DNA of 21,166 nucleotides from NCBI GenBank assembly GCA_040380145.1, contig JBEIJQ010000039.1:1-21166 (forward strand). The letters are read 5' to 3'. The position numbers were made by a program, and so were the translations under genes. Shown here in pieces: positions 8,801 to 14,690 of this stretch. Below the pieces are notes generated by a model, which saw nothing but the letters and a program-made list of their open reading frames with translations, did no database searches and was not told the DNA's origin. The stretch comes from JBEIJQ01 sp040380145 (GTDB lineage Bacteria > Bacteroidota > Bacteroidia > Chitinophagales > Saprospiraceae). Position 1 is the first letter of the stretch. Each line of letters starts with the position of its first letter.

Positions 8801-9397
8801 ATCGCTGGGCTGGCCGCGGGCACCTATGTGGGCATCGTCCGCGACGCGAACGGTTGCGAATTTGTTTCCCCGCCGTTGGCCATCAATGTGCCCTCTGTTG
8901 TGGTGCTCGGCGTTTCCGGTACGGGCGTGACGGGCGCGGCGGCGAACGACGGAACCGCCACGGCCACTGCCACGGGCGGAACCGCTCCCTATGCTTACAG
9001 CTGGTCGAACGGCCAAACGACCGATGTGATCAACGGATTGTCGCCCGGTGCCTATGCCGTGACGGTGACCGATGCCAACGGATGTACGGCCGAAGGGGTG
9101 GCTACCGTGCCTTTCTTCCTCGGGGCCACCGAATTGGAAGGCGGTGGATCCGCGCTGTTGTATCCCAATCCGACCAATTTCACCGCTGTGCTCGACCTTC
9201 GCTTCCCCGCGCCGGTCCAACAGCTGACCATCGAGTTGTTCAACGCTCTCGGCCAACGCATCCGCACTTTCCGAGCCGACGGAGCGGTCAATATCACGCT
9301 GCCCGTATCGGTTGCCGACCTGCCCGAAGGCACGTATTTCATCCGGTTGGACGCCGATGGAAAAACGACGGTGCAGACGCTCCAAGTGGCGCGTTGA
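5843..9397 (+). CDS. Large secreted multidomain adhesin-like protein with SprB repeats and T9SS sorting domain
   Basis: This 1184-residue protein starts with a signal peptide (1-20, ending GGLSAQ). Domains in order: a GEVED-type domain (about 68-170, with FVAFIDFNNDLDF and GECEDYTLFV), a fibronectin-III domain (about 174-265), a PPC-like beta-sandwich (about 267-392), one SprB-type repeat (about 398-470), the first half of an Ig-like domain (about 480-498; ITVCPGATVNLDG), a roughly 230-residue propeller-like region (about 505-732), the second half of the Ig-like domain (about 735-787; YTYQWSP through TVTDACG), four SprB-type repeats (about 790-1090), and a T9SS sorting domain (about 1104-1184; LLYPNPT, GQRI, LPEGTYFIRL). 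The family is exported through T9SS and cell-surface attached or released, often in adhesion or gliding. The ATG at 5843 sits directly at the signal peptide; the earlier in-frame start at 5783 adds non-signal sequence. A strong terminator follows. Substrate and partners are unknown. Confidence 0.92.
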   Translation: MKRILPFLSVLLFAGGLSAQYCLPTYNNQCTSDDFIDDVVFAGISNINTGCGQPGPNNFSNYTNLVGNVQPGVTYPISVQPGPDWGQFFVAFIDFNNDLDFADPGEFFSLGYAAAGATINANITIPAAATAGNKRMRVLCRFGAGALAQGAACQNGLSYGECEDYTLFVGAPLPCGTPTAITVNNVTNISAAVTWNGPANAVTYNLEYGPVGFVQGTGTLLNGVTSPVNLTGLNPNTNYQVIVQADCGLLDGQSYWSGPTAFLTACSPFPYPGNTPQGPIVVPSLPYNSTGIGSDPCWTDASNLRISDDVFYSFTTGPCATSVTVSLCGSSFDTYLYIMDSTGTGTPLYFNDDACGSSSQVTFPCGPNQTFVALIEAFSGATLGNWIINISDNYTPVSDLDFEVFVPSCAGTYDGAVEVVPTGGSAPYTVIWDDGDTTGLFRTGMGAGTYVVRVTDNCGSNFVSTIELGNSLPLQAIALPDAPITVCPGATVNLDGQALNGNEYPTFLNNFYGIDVDANQFIRFDRNNPDQATVIASNITNNFFGGDLAPQGYYLLDNTNTNLVLMDTATGNFLTVGPCAPVAGHTWTGLAWDNAGNTAYAVSTNITTSQLYVVDLNTGALITGPVLNMAGPITLAIDNNGQAFAVDVTTDSIYSVNLATGAATSVAALGFDANFAQDADFDPVTGILYLAAYNNTTSAAELYAYDVNTAVLTALGPINLGASSEIDALFIAPYSGGYTYQWSPVAGVADPTAPSTTATPTVPTTYFFTVTDACGTVAVDSVVVNVLTAPNASVLATDVACAGNVNGALDLTTNGGQSPYVYSWDNGSASEDQTGLAAGTYTVTVTDGCSLTATASATIIEPTAVSASLDQVLDATCNGLSDGEILVSISGGTAPYAFSWSNGVSSEDLAGLPAGQYSGTVTDANGCSITTPPITVNAPSVVAVTVDNVTDASCGLTNDNGSISISVSGGTPPYSFDWSNGSTTEDIAGLAAGTYVGIVRDANGCEFVSPPLAINVPSVVVLGVSGTGVTGAAANDGTATATATGGTAPYAYSWSNGQTTDVINGLSPGAYAVTVTDANGCTAEGVATVPFFLGATELEGGGSALLYPNPTNFTAVLDLRFPAPVQQLTIELFNALGQRIRTFRADGAVNITLPVSVADLPEGTYFIRLDADGKTTVQTLQVAR
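8210..9112 (+). repeat. Four tandem SprB-type repeats within the adhesin gene
   Basis: Four consecutive units of about 75 residues lie at protein residues about 790-862, 863-938, 939-1016 and 1018-1090. Each contains a Cys or small-residue entry, then GG-x-x-PY-x-(Y/F)-x-W-x-NG, then GL-(S/A/P)-(A/P)-G-x-Y, then VTD-(A/G)-(N/C). They are diverged at DNA level, so this is an old protein repeat and not recent tandem duplication. An isolated fifth unit (PYTVIWDDGD ... GTYVVRVTDNCG) lies upstream at bases about 7034-7252. Confidence 0.85.
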
Positions 9398-9414
9398 TCT
9401 TTTTCGAAAGTCCG

Positions 9415-9454
9415 AAACACCCTTTGTCCATCCGGGCAAAGGGTGTTTTTTTTT
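9415..9454 (+). terminator. Intrinsic terminator of the adhesin gene
   Basis: A perfect 12-base stem (AAACACCCTTTG at 9415-9426 paired with 9437-9448) with a 10-base loop is followed by an uninterrupted T run ending at 9454. It begins 18 bases after the adhesin stop codon. Confidence 0.92.
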
Positions 9455-9457
9455 ACC

Positions 9458-9496
9458 AAAAAAGCCCGCGAACGCTGGGGGCGAAGGCGGGCTTTT
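9458..9496 (-). terminator. Intrinsic terminator of the REC-Crp regulator gene
   Basis: Read on the minus strand, a 10-base stem (AAAAGCCCGC at 9460-9469 paired with GCGGGCTTTT at 9487-9496) ends in a run of six T (9463-9458). It lies 24 bases after the regulator stop codon and only a few bases from the plus-strand terminator, giving a back-to-back pair between convergent genes. Confidence 0.85.
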
Positions 9497-9519
9497 CTGC
9501 AGAAAACGGACAAGAATGA

Positions 9520-10593
9520 TCAGCCGTGCAGGTACTTCAATTTCTTGGCGTCCAAGATGGTGATCTTGCCGGAGGTGATCGAGATCAATTTTTCTTCCTT
9601 GAAGTCCGACAGCGTGCGGATCACTGTTTCAGGCGCCGTTCCGATGATGCCGGCCAAATCTTCGCGGGCGATGGAGAAACTGATCTGCTCTTGGGCGCCG
9701 TTGTTGCGGCTGCCGTACCGTTCCATCAACATCACCAGGGCTTCCGCCACGCGCTTGCGCACGGAGTGGTACGCCAGACGCAGAAGGCGATCTTCTTTGT
9801 CTTTGAGGTCGTTGGACAACAATTTGATGAATTGGTGCGCCACATCTCGGTTGCGGTAGATGAGGTGGAAAAAATCCTGCTTGGGGATGAAACACACTTC
9901 GGCGTCTTCGAGCGCCGCGGCGGAATCGGCGTAGGCCCTTTCTTCGAGCAGGGCGGTATAGCCGAAAAATTCGCCCGAGGCCTTGACATCGGTAATGAAT
10001 TCCTTGCCGTCCTCGTTGGCTTTGAAGATCTTGATGTTGCCGGACTGCACGAGAAAAATCCCGGCCGGATAACTGTTTTCCTTGTAGATGATTTCCCGCT
10101 TTTTGTAGTGGCGGGGCTCTTGGATATCGGACAATTTGTTGAGCTCCTCGAGCGATTTGGCTTTGTTGAACAAGTTGGAGACCACCTCGAAAGAATTGGA
10201 ACCGTTGCCGCCGGAACGCACGGCTTCGCTTTTGCGCAGGCGTATTTCCACGGCGTTGAGCAGTTCGGTGTCGTCAAAAGGCTTGGTCAGGTAATCGTCG
10301 GCACCGAGGCTCATGCCCTTTCGGTAATCCGTTTTTTCGCTTTTGGCCGTCAGAAAAATGAACGGGATGCCGGCGGTTTCGGCGTCTTTGCTCAAAATAT
10401 GGAGAACGCCGTAGCCGTCCAGTTCGGGCATCATGATATCCGAAATGATGAGGTCCGGTCGCTTGGCCTGTGCCTGGCGCACGCCGACCTTACCGTTTTC
10501 GGCCGTGGTGACGCGGTATTGTGCCATCTCGAGGATCTCGGCGATGTTTTCCCGCATTTCTGCATTGTCTTCAATGATCAGTATCTCTTTCAT
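9520..10593 (-). CDS. Response regulator fused to a Crp/Fnr-family DNA-binding protein
   Basis: The 357-residue protein joins a CheY-type receiver (about 1-122) to a full Crp/Fnr module. Receiver residues visible are the acidic pair E8-D9, phospho-acceptor D52 (IISDIMMPE), T82 and K104 (TKPF). The cyclic-nucleotide-binding fold spans about 155-245, with SGEFFG at 206-211. Where CRP has its cAMP-phosphate Arg (RSA), this protein has Asp223 (ADSA), so cAMP binding is unlikely. The winged helix-turn-helix follows (about 285-350), with recognition helix APETVIRTL keeping the Glu and Arg (E322, R326) that contact DNA in CRP and FNR. No N-terminal Fe-S cysteine cluster is present. I took the ATG at 10593; the alternative is a TTG two codons earlier. 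It follows the histidine kinase by 35 bases in an apparent operon beside the cbb3 locus. Inferred role: phosphorylation-controlled, FixK-like activator of that locus. Confidence 0.9.
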   Translation of the reverse strand: MKEILIIEDNAEMRENIAEILEMAQYRVTTAENGKVGVRQAQAKRPDLIISDIMMPELDGYGVLHILSKDAETAGIPFIFLTAKSEKTDYRKGMSLGADDYLTKPFDDTELLNAVEIRLRKSEAVRSGGNGSNSFEVVSNLFNKAKSLEELNKLSDIQEPRHYKKREIIYKENSYPAGIFLVQSGNIKIFKANEDGKEFITDVKASGEFFGYTALLEERAYADSAAALEDAEVCFIPKQDFFHLIYRNRDVAHQFIKLLSNDLKDKEDRLLRLAYHSVRKRVAEALVMLMERYGSRNNGAQEQISFSIAREDLAGIIGTAPETVIRTLSDFKEEKLISITSGKITILDAKKLKYLHG

Positions 10594-10628
10594 CTTCAAA
10601 AGTGTGTTTGCTAATGGTAATAAATGGC

Positions 10629-11879
10629 TCAGGTAGGGAATGTGTCCGGGTAAAAAATCACGCGGAACTCGGAGCCCACGCCCAGTTCGCTGGTGTATTC
10701 GATTTCGCCGCCCATCAGTTCCACATATCGTTTGACGATGTTCAGCCCCAGTCCGGTTCCCTGCGCGTTGCCCGCGTTGTGCGCCCGGAAGAAGCGTTCG
10801 AACAAAAAGGGCTTGTCATCGTCCGGAATGCCGATGCCGTTGTCTTTGACCGCCAAAGCGATGCCTCGTTCGTCTCGGTGCAAGGAAACGGCGATGGTGG
10901 AGTGTTCGGGCGAATACTTGATGGCGTTGGAGAGGAGGTTGCTGATCACGATCTTGGTCAGTTGGCGGTCGAGCATCACCGAGGCGCCTTCTTCCGAGCA
11001 GTGGTCCTCACAGGTGAGCTCTTGGCCGTCTTTGGCCAAGGCGCGCACCTCTTCGATGGTTTCGCGTGCAAAAGCACACAGTTCGATGGCTTCGGGGCGT
11101 GAACGGACCGCTCCTTCTTCCAGTTTTTCCAAGGACAGAAAATCGTTCAGCAGATCCGTCAGTTGATTGACCGAACTTTTGATGCGGTTGATGTGCTTGG
11201 ACCGTTTTTCATCGTCCTCCGAGGTGGTGTAGCGCGAGATCAGCGCCGCTGACGAAAGGATGGTTCCCAAGGGGGTCCTGAATTCATGTGAAGCGGTGGA
11301 GACGAAACGGGATTTCATCCGGTTGAGCTCGCGTTCCCGTTCGAGGGCCTTTTCCACTTCCAAGCGCGACCGTTCCAACTGCTCCAATGTCCGTCTAAGT
11401 TCCTCTGTGCGTTCTCCGACGCGGATTTCCAGCTCCGCGTGCGCCTTGCGCAGGGCGTCTTCTTGGAGCTTGCGTTCCGTGATATCCACCACAAAACTCA
11501 ACACATAGTTGCCCTCCTCGGTAGGAACTGTGCTCAAACTCACTTCAAGGGGAAATTGGGTGCCGTCCTTTCGATGTCCGTACAAGATCATTCCCTGCCC
11601 CATTGGCCGCTGATGCGGCGCCTTGTGGTAATCTGCACGATGACCCGTATGACGATCGCGCAGTGGCGGCGCAACCAGCACCTCGATGGTTCGTCCGATC
11701 AGTTCCTCTTTGTCGTAGCCGAACAACATTTCTGCCCTTGGATTCATCATCACGATCACGCCTTTCGGATCCGAAATCACAATGCCCTCCGACGTATATT
11801 GGAAGAGCGCGCCCAACATTTGCACCTCATCTTTCATCAGGATCGTTTTTTTGCCGTTGTCCACAAAATTTGTCTGCAT
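10629..11879 (-). CDS. PAS-domain sensor histidine kinase, cytoplasmic, FixL-like
   Basis: The 416-residue protein has no membrane segment. It carries a PAS domain (about 18-135), a coiled-coil linker (about 137-188), the HisKA dimerisation domain with phospho-acceptor H198 in SHEFRTPL, and a HATPase_c domain with N box (N314, N318), G1 (DNGIGI, 347-352), F box (FLFERFFR) and G2 (GTGLGL, 374-379). The PAS segment RHTGHRADYH (76-85) and the later HRKDGTQFP resemble FixL, with H77 aligned by eye to the FixL haem ligand seven residues before a Tyr. The FixL Arg that stabilises bound oxygen is replaced (M97 by this alignment). Many haem-free PAS domains have a similar RH-x-x-H, so haem binding is only a possibility. 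The ATG at 11879 is used; MKDEVQM at 11837 is an alternative start. An AT-rich stretch at about 11980-12005 probably contains its promoter. The cognate regulator is the next gene. Confidence 0.92.
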   Translation of the reverse strand: MQTNFVDNGKKTILMKDEVQMLGALFQYTSEGIVISDPKGVIVMMNPRAEMLFGYDKEELIGRTIEVLVAPPLRDRHTGHRADYHKAPHQRPMGQGMILYGHRKDGTQFPLEVSLSTVPTEEGNYVLSFVVDITERKLQEDALRKAHAELEIRVGERTEELRRTLEQLERSRLEVEKALERERELNRMKSRFVSTASHEFRTPLGTILSSAALISRYTTSEDDEKRSKHINRIKSSVNQLTDLLNDFLSLEKLEEGAVRSRPEAIELCAFARETIEEVRALAKDGQELTCEDHCSEEGASVMLDRQLTKIVISNLLSNAIKYSPEHSTIAVSLHRDERGIALAVKDNGIGIPDDDKPFLFERFFRAHNAGNAQGTGLGLNIVKRYVELMGGEIEYTSELGVGSEFRVIFYPDTFPT

Positions 11880-12008
11880 AAAATTACCGGTTTAGAGGCA
11901 TACGAGATCCAAATGGGGCGACTGGATGGCAAAAAAATCGAAAAGAATCGTTCGGTTGGCGGTGCAAGATAGTCGGAGGGATTTTTTTATAAAAATTATA
12001 TTCTCTTA

Positions 12009-12032
12009 CAAGGGGCAAAATTTGCCCCCTTG
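12009..12032 (-). terminator. Hairpin after the TauE/SafE gene, possible weak terminator
   Basis: CAAGGGGCAAA and TTTGCCCC(C)TTG form an inverted repeat with one bulged C and a very short loop, 11 bases beyond the stop of the TauE/SafE gene on the minus strand. No T run follows immediately, only AT-rich DNA some 10 bases on. It may slow transcription between the oxidase locus and the kinase gene, or be a regulator site for the kinase promoter. Confidence 0.4.
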
Positions 12033-12042
12033 AAAAGCCCGT

Positions 12043-12741
12043 TCAATGACAGCGGTTGTCCGAACGACTGACTTTCGTCATGTTTTCGAGTTGGGGGCTA
12101 AGATACGGGATTCCGAGATCGAGGCCCCGGAGGATAAGCAGTACTGCCATCAGCCCCACGGCTACCGGGGAAAGCCTGTGCAATGCGTTGCGGAAACCCG
12201 CGCCGGCCCAATTGCCCAACAACATCGTGGCCAACAGGGCCGGCGCGGTGCCAAGCCCAAAGGCCACCATAAAGAGGCTGCCCTGCCAGACATGGCCCAG
12301 CGACAATGCCCCGGCGATGCCCAGATACACGAGCCCGCAGGGAAGCAGCCCGTTGAAAAAGCCGATCGCCGCTTGGTGGCCGGGCCTCGGATCCCGGAGC
12401 AGATGCCCCAGCTGCCGTTTGACCCACCCGGTGAACAGTCCGATCCGGCCGCTCTGCGCCCAATTTCCGGGCAGCAAAACCCCGGCCAAAAGGAGCGTTC
12501 CCAAGGCGATGGACAGGATCTGCTGGCCGCCCATAAAAGCCGCCCCCATTCCGAGGGCGCCTAAAACCGCGCCCAAGAGAGCATAGGCCGTGGTTTTGCC
12601 CAAAAGGTAAAGCAAGGCGCCGGAGTGTTTCGCGGCTCGGCCATTCCTCGACAAGGGCACGGATAGTGCGATCGGGCCGCACATGCCCACACAATGGAAA
12701 CTGCCCATGAAACCCAACAAAAAGCCCGCGTACAGGATCAT
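12043..12741 (-). CDS. TauE/SafE (COG2836) membrane protein of the cbb3 locus
   Basis: The 232-residue polytopic membrane protein has about six hydrophobic segments. Its first carries GFMGSFHCVGMCGPIAL (residues 10-26), the H-C-x-G-M-C-G-P signature of the sulfite-exporter TauE/SafE or DsbD-like family COG2836. A second conserved half-motif, FFNGLLPCGLVY, sits mid-protein. Members are often found with cbb3 oxidase assembly genes and are suspected of handling copper or thiols, but the substrate is not established. The ATG at 12741 overlaps the TGA of ccoH by four bases, so translation is coupled and the two products probably work together. The long in-frame upstream extension to 13212 is a shadow of ccoH in another frame. 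The C-terminal tail (SRSDNRCH) has a free Cys-His end of unknown significance. Confidence 0.88.
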   Translation of the reverse strand: MILYAGFLLGFMGSFHCVGMCGPIALSVPLSRNGRAAKHSGALLYLLGKTTAYALLGAVLGALGMGAAFMGGQQILSIALGTLLLAGVLLPGNWAQSGRIGLFTGWVKRQLGHLLRDPRPGHQAAIGFFNGLLPCGLVYLGIAGALSLGHVWQGSLFMVAFGLGTAPALLATMLLGNWAGAGFRNALHRLSPVAVGLMAVLLILRGLDLGIPYLSPQLENMTKVSRSDNRCH

Positions 12742-13175
12742 GGCAGCATCAGTCCCCGATCGGTCCGGTAGGTGATGCCGTCGGCTGTCCAGACCACCTT
12801 CACATCGTAGCGGCCGAAGGCGAGGTCTTCGCGCCGCACGCGCTGGACCCCGGCCGTATCGGGCTGGACGACCACGCGCCGGTCTAGCGAGGGGTCGTCG
12901 GGTTTGGTGAGCAGGATTTCTCCTTCCAAGGATTTTCCGTGGAAAAGTTCCGGGAAACGTATCTCCACGGCGCCGTCGCGGAATTCGACTTGAAGAGGTT
13001 CGGATAGGGCATTGGCGCGCCGGGACGCATCGATGTCCTGTTGGAAATGCAGTTCCTCTTCGTAATAGGTCGGGCTGACCAGATCGATGCGCTGGCCCAT
13101 GCTCATGGCCACCAAAGTGCCGATCATCGCGGCGAAACCGAGGTAGAGCAAGACGATTCGTAATCCCCAATGCAT
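12738..13175 (-). CDS. ccoH: CcoH/FixH-family cbb3 oxidase assembly protein
   Basis: The 145-residue protein has one N-terminal membrane segment (about residues 4-27; LRIVLLYLGFAAMIGTLVAMSM). A periplasmic FixH-type beta-sandwich follows, with the family's LVSPTYYEEELHFQQDID stretch (about 32-49), a middle FRDGAVEIRFPE, and a terminal domain ending GRYDVKVVWTADGITYRTDR. CcoH stabilises the oxidase and works with CcoI in copper insertion. I use the ATG at 13175; a TTG three codons upstream is also in frame, but ATG gives a usual short cytoplasmic tail. It lies 33 bases after ccoG, and its stop overlaps the start of the TauE/SafE gene by four bases. Confidence 0.9.
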   Translation of the reverse strand: MHWGLRIVLLYLGFAAMIGTLVAMSMGQRIDLVSPTYYEEELHFQQDIDASRRANALSEPLQVEFRDGAVEIRFPELFHGKSLEGEILLTKPDDPSLDRRVVVQPDTAGVQRVRREDLAFGRYDVKVVWTADGITYRTDRGLMLP

Positions 13176-13208
13176 GTTTTTCAAGATTTTTTTGGTAAAA
13201 AAATAGGT

Positions 13209-14621
13209 TCAAAAGGCGGAAAAGTACAGTTTGACGGTTTCAAGCCTTTCTCCGTTCGAGTACACGCCGATGCGTATTTCGGTTTTCACCCCCTTGAGCG
13301 CCGTTTGCGGAACGCCCACGAACACCTCGCCCTGCGCGATGCCGCCCGATGGGGCCGAGATCTCGGAGTGGCCCACGAAACGCAAAGTGCCCGCCAATCC
13401 GTCTTCGAAACGGAATTCCACCGTGACGGGGGCCGTCGTTTTGTTGGCCACTTTGAAATAATAGAGGGTCTCGATCTTGCCATCGGCCGTTTCGCGCGGG
13501 GATTGTCCTTGGGCCCGCAGGAAAACAGCGTCCACGGTTGCCCGTGCGGCCAGAGCGAATCCGAACACGCCGATCAGCGCGGCCAAGATGGCCGTATAGG
13601 CCACGATCCGCGTCGTGACGCGGAATTTTTCGCCCAGGGCGATGTTGTTCTCCGATGCAAAACGCACCAGTCCGCGCGGTTTTTCGATCTTGTCCATGAT
13701 CGAATCGCAGGCATCTATGCAGGCCGTGCAGTTGATGCACTCCAACTGGGTGCCGTTCCGGATGTCGATGCCCGTCGGACAGACCCGTACGCACAGACCG
13801 CAATCCACGCAATCCCCGGCTGTGCGCTCCGTACCTTTTTTCAGGTGCTCCCGCGGCTCGCCCCGCACATGGTCGTAGGCCACCACGAGAGAATTCTTGT
13901 CGAGCAGCACCCCCTGCAAGCGACCATAAGGACACACGAGGATGCAGGCCTGTTCGCGCATGTAGGCAAAAACAAAGTAAAAGATCGCGGAAAACGCGCA
14001 AACGGACGCGAAGGTGCCCGGATGCCGCCAAATGCCCTCGGTCACGAGCCGCCCGAGTTGTTCGGTTCCGATGAGGTATCCGAGGAAAATGTTGGCTATG
14101 AAGAAGGAAACGGCGAAAAACAGCCCGTATTTGGCCAGTTTTTTCAGCGTTTTGTCGGTGTCCCAGGGCAGTTGGTCCAATTTGCGCTGCTGGGGGGCTT
14201 CGCCCTCTATCCAGTATTCTATTTTTCTGAAAACCATTTCCATGAAAACGGTCTGCGGACAGGCCCAGCCGCACCACAACCGCCCGAAAATGGAGGTGAA
14301 CAGAACGATGAACACGATGAAGGTCAGCATCCCCAGCCCGAACAGAAAAAAGTCCTGGGGCATGAACACGGTGCCGAACAGGATGAACTTGCGTTCCAAG
14401 ATGTTGAACAAAAACAGCGGCTCGCCGCCCACGCGCACAAAAGGCAGGGCAACGAACACGGCCAGCAGCGCATAACTGAACCATGTTCGGAACCGGTAGA
14501 GCCGGCCCGAAGGTTTGGAGGGGTACATCCATACGCGATGCCCGGAATGGTCGGCAAAGCTGACATGGCCCCTGAAATCTTCTTCGTATTCGCTTTTGGG
14601 ACGGTTTTTGTTCGCGCTCAT
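13209..14621 (-). CDS. ccoG: CcoG/FixG/RdxA, membrane ferredoxin-like cupric reductase for cbb3 biogenesis
   Basis: The 470-residue protein has the normal FixG layout: several membrane segments (about 46-64, 91-112, 163-184, 205-221, 338-358), the conserved FGRLWCGWACPQTVF (112-126), ACILVCPYGRLQG (226-238), two 4Fe-4S clusters (C271, C274, C277, C281 and C295, C298, C301, C305), and a C-terminal periplasmic Ig-like FixG_C domain (about 375-470). In other bacteria CcoG reduces Cu(II) to Cu(I) for delivery to the oxidase Cu-B site. Its start follows ccoP by 69 bases, but a strong hairpin with a T run lies in that gap, so expression may be set lower than the oxidase subunits. ccoH follows 33 bases downstream. 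Confidence 0.95.
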   Translation of the reverse strand: MSANKNRPKSEYEEDFRGHVSFADHSGHRVWMYPSKPSGRLYRFRTWFSYALLAVFVALPFVRVGGEPLFLFNILERKFILFGTVFMPQDFFLFGLGMLTFIVFIVLFTSIFGRLWCGWACPQTVFMEMVFRKIEYWIEGEAPQQRKLDQLPWDTDKTLKKLAKYGLFFAVSFFIANIFLGYLIGTEQLGRLVTEGIWRHPGTFASVCAFSAIFYFVFAYMREQACILVCPYGRLQGVLLDKNSLVVAYDHVRGEPREHLKKGTERTAGDCVDCGLCVRVCPTGIDIRNGTQLECINCTACIDACDSIMDKIEKPRGLVRFASENNIALGEKFRVTTRIVAYTAILAALIGVFGFALAARATVDAVFLRAQGQSPRETADGKIETLYYFKVANKTTAPVTVEFRFEDGLAGTLRFVGHSEISAPSGGIAQGEVFVGVPQTALKGVKTEIRIGVYSNGERLETVKLYFSAF

Positions 14622-14636
14622 CGGAAAGCCGTTTGG

Positions 14637-14673
14637 AAAAAAAGGGGCGTCGGCCGGATCGGCCGGCGCCCCT
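14637..14673 (-). terminator. Intrinsic terminator or attenuator between ccoP and ccoG
   Basis: On the minus strand, AGGGGCGCCGGCCG (14673-14660) pairs with CGGCCGACGCCCCT (14656-14643) across a 3-base loop, with a single mismatch. A run of T follows immediately (14643-14637). It begins 17 bases after the ccoP stop and ends about 15 bases before the ccoG start. Its form is that of a strong rho-independent terminator placed inside the locus. Confidence 0.85.
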
Positions 14674-14690
14674 CGGATGTTGGAGCCTTT

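Noticed and set aside
8210..9112. Regular repeats considered as a CRISPR array or recent tandem duplication
   Set aside because: The periodicity is about 225 bases and coding, with diverged DNA; it reflects SprB-type protein repeats.
6911..9439. 842-codon open frame antisense to the adhesin gene
   Set aside because: It mirrors a well-supported coding strand with clear domains. Its translation is Arg/Gly/His rich without recognisable motifs, a by-product of GC-rich codon use.
12742..13212. N-terminal extension of the TauE/SafE frame
   Set aside because: This stretch is ccoH in another frame. The family signature starts right after the ATG at 12741, which has a four-base overlap with ccoH.
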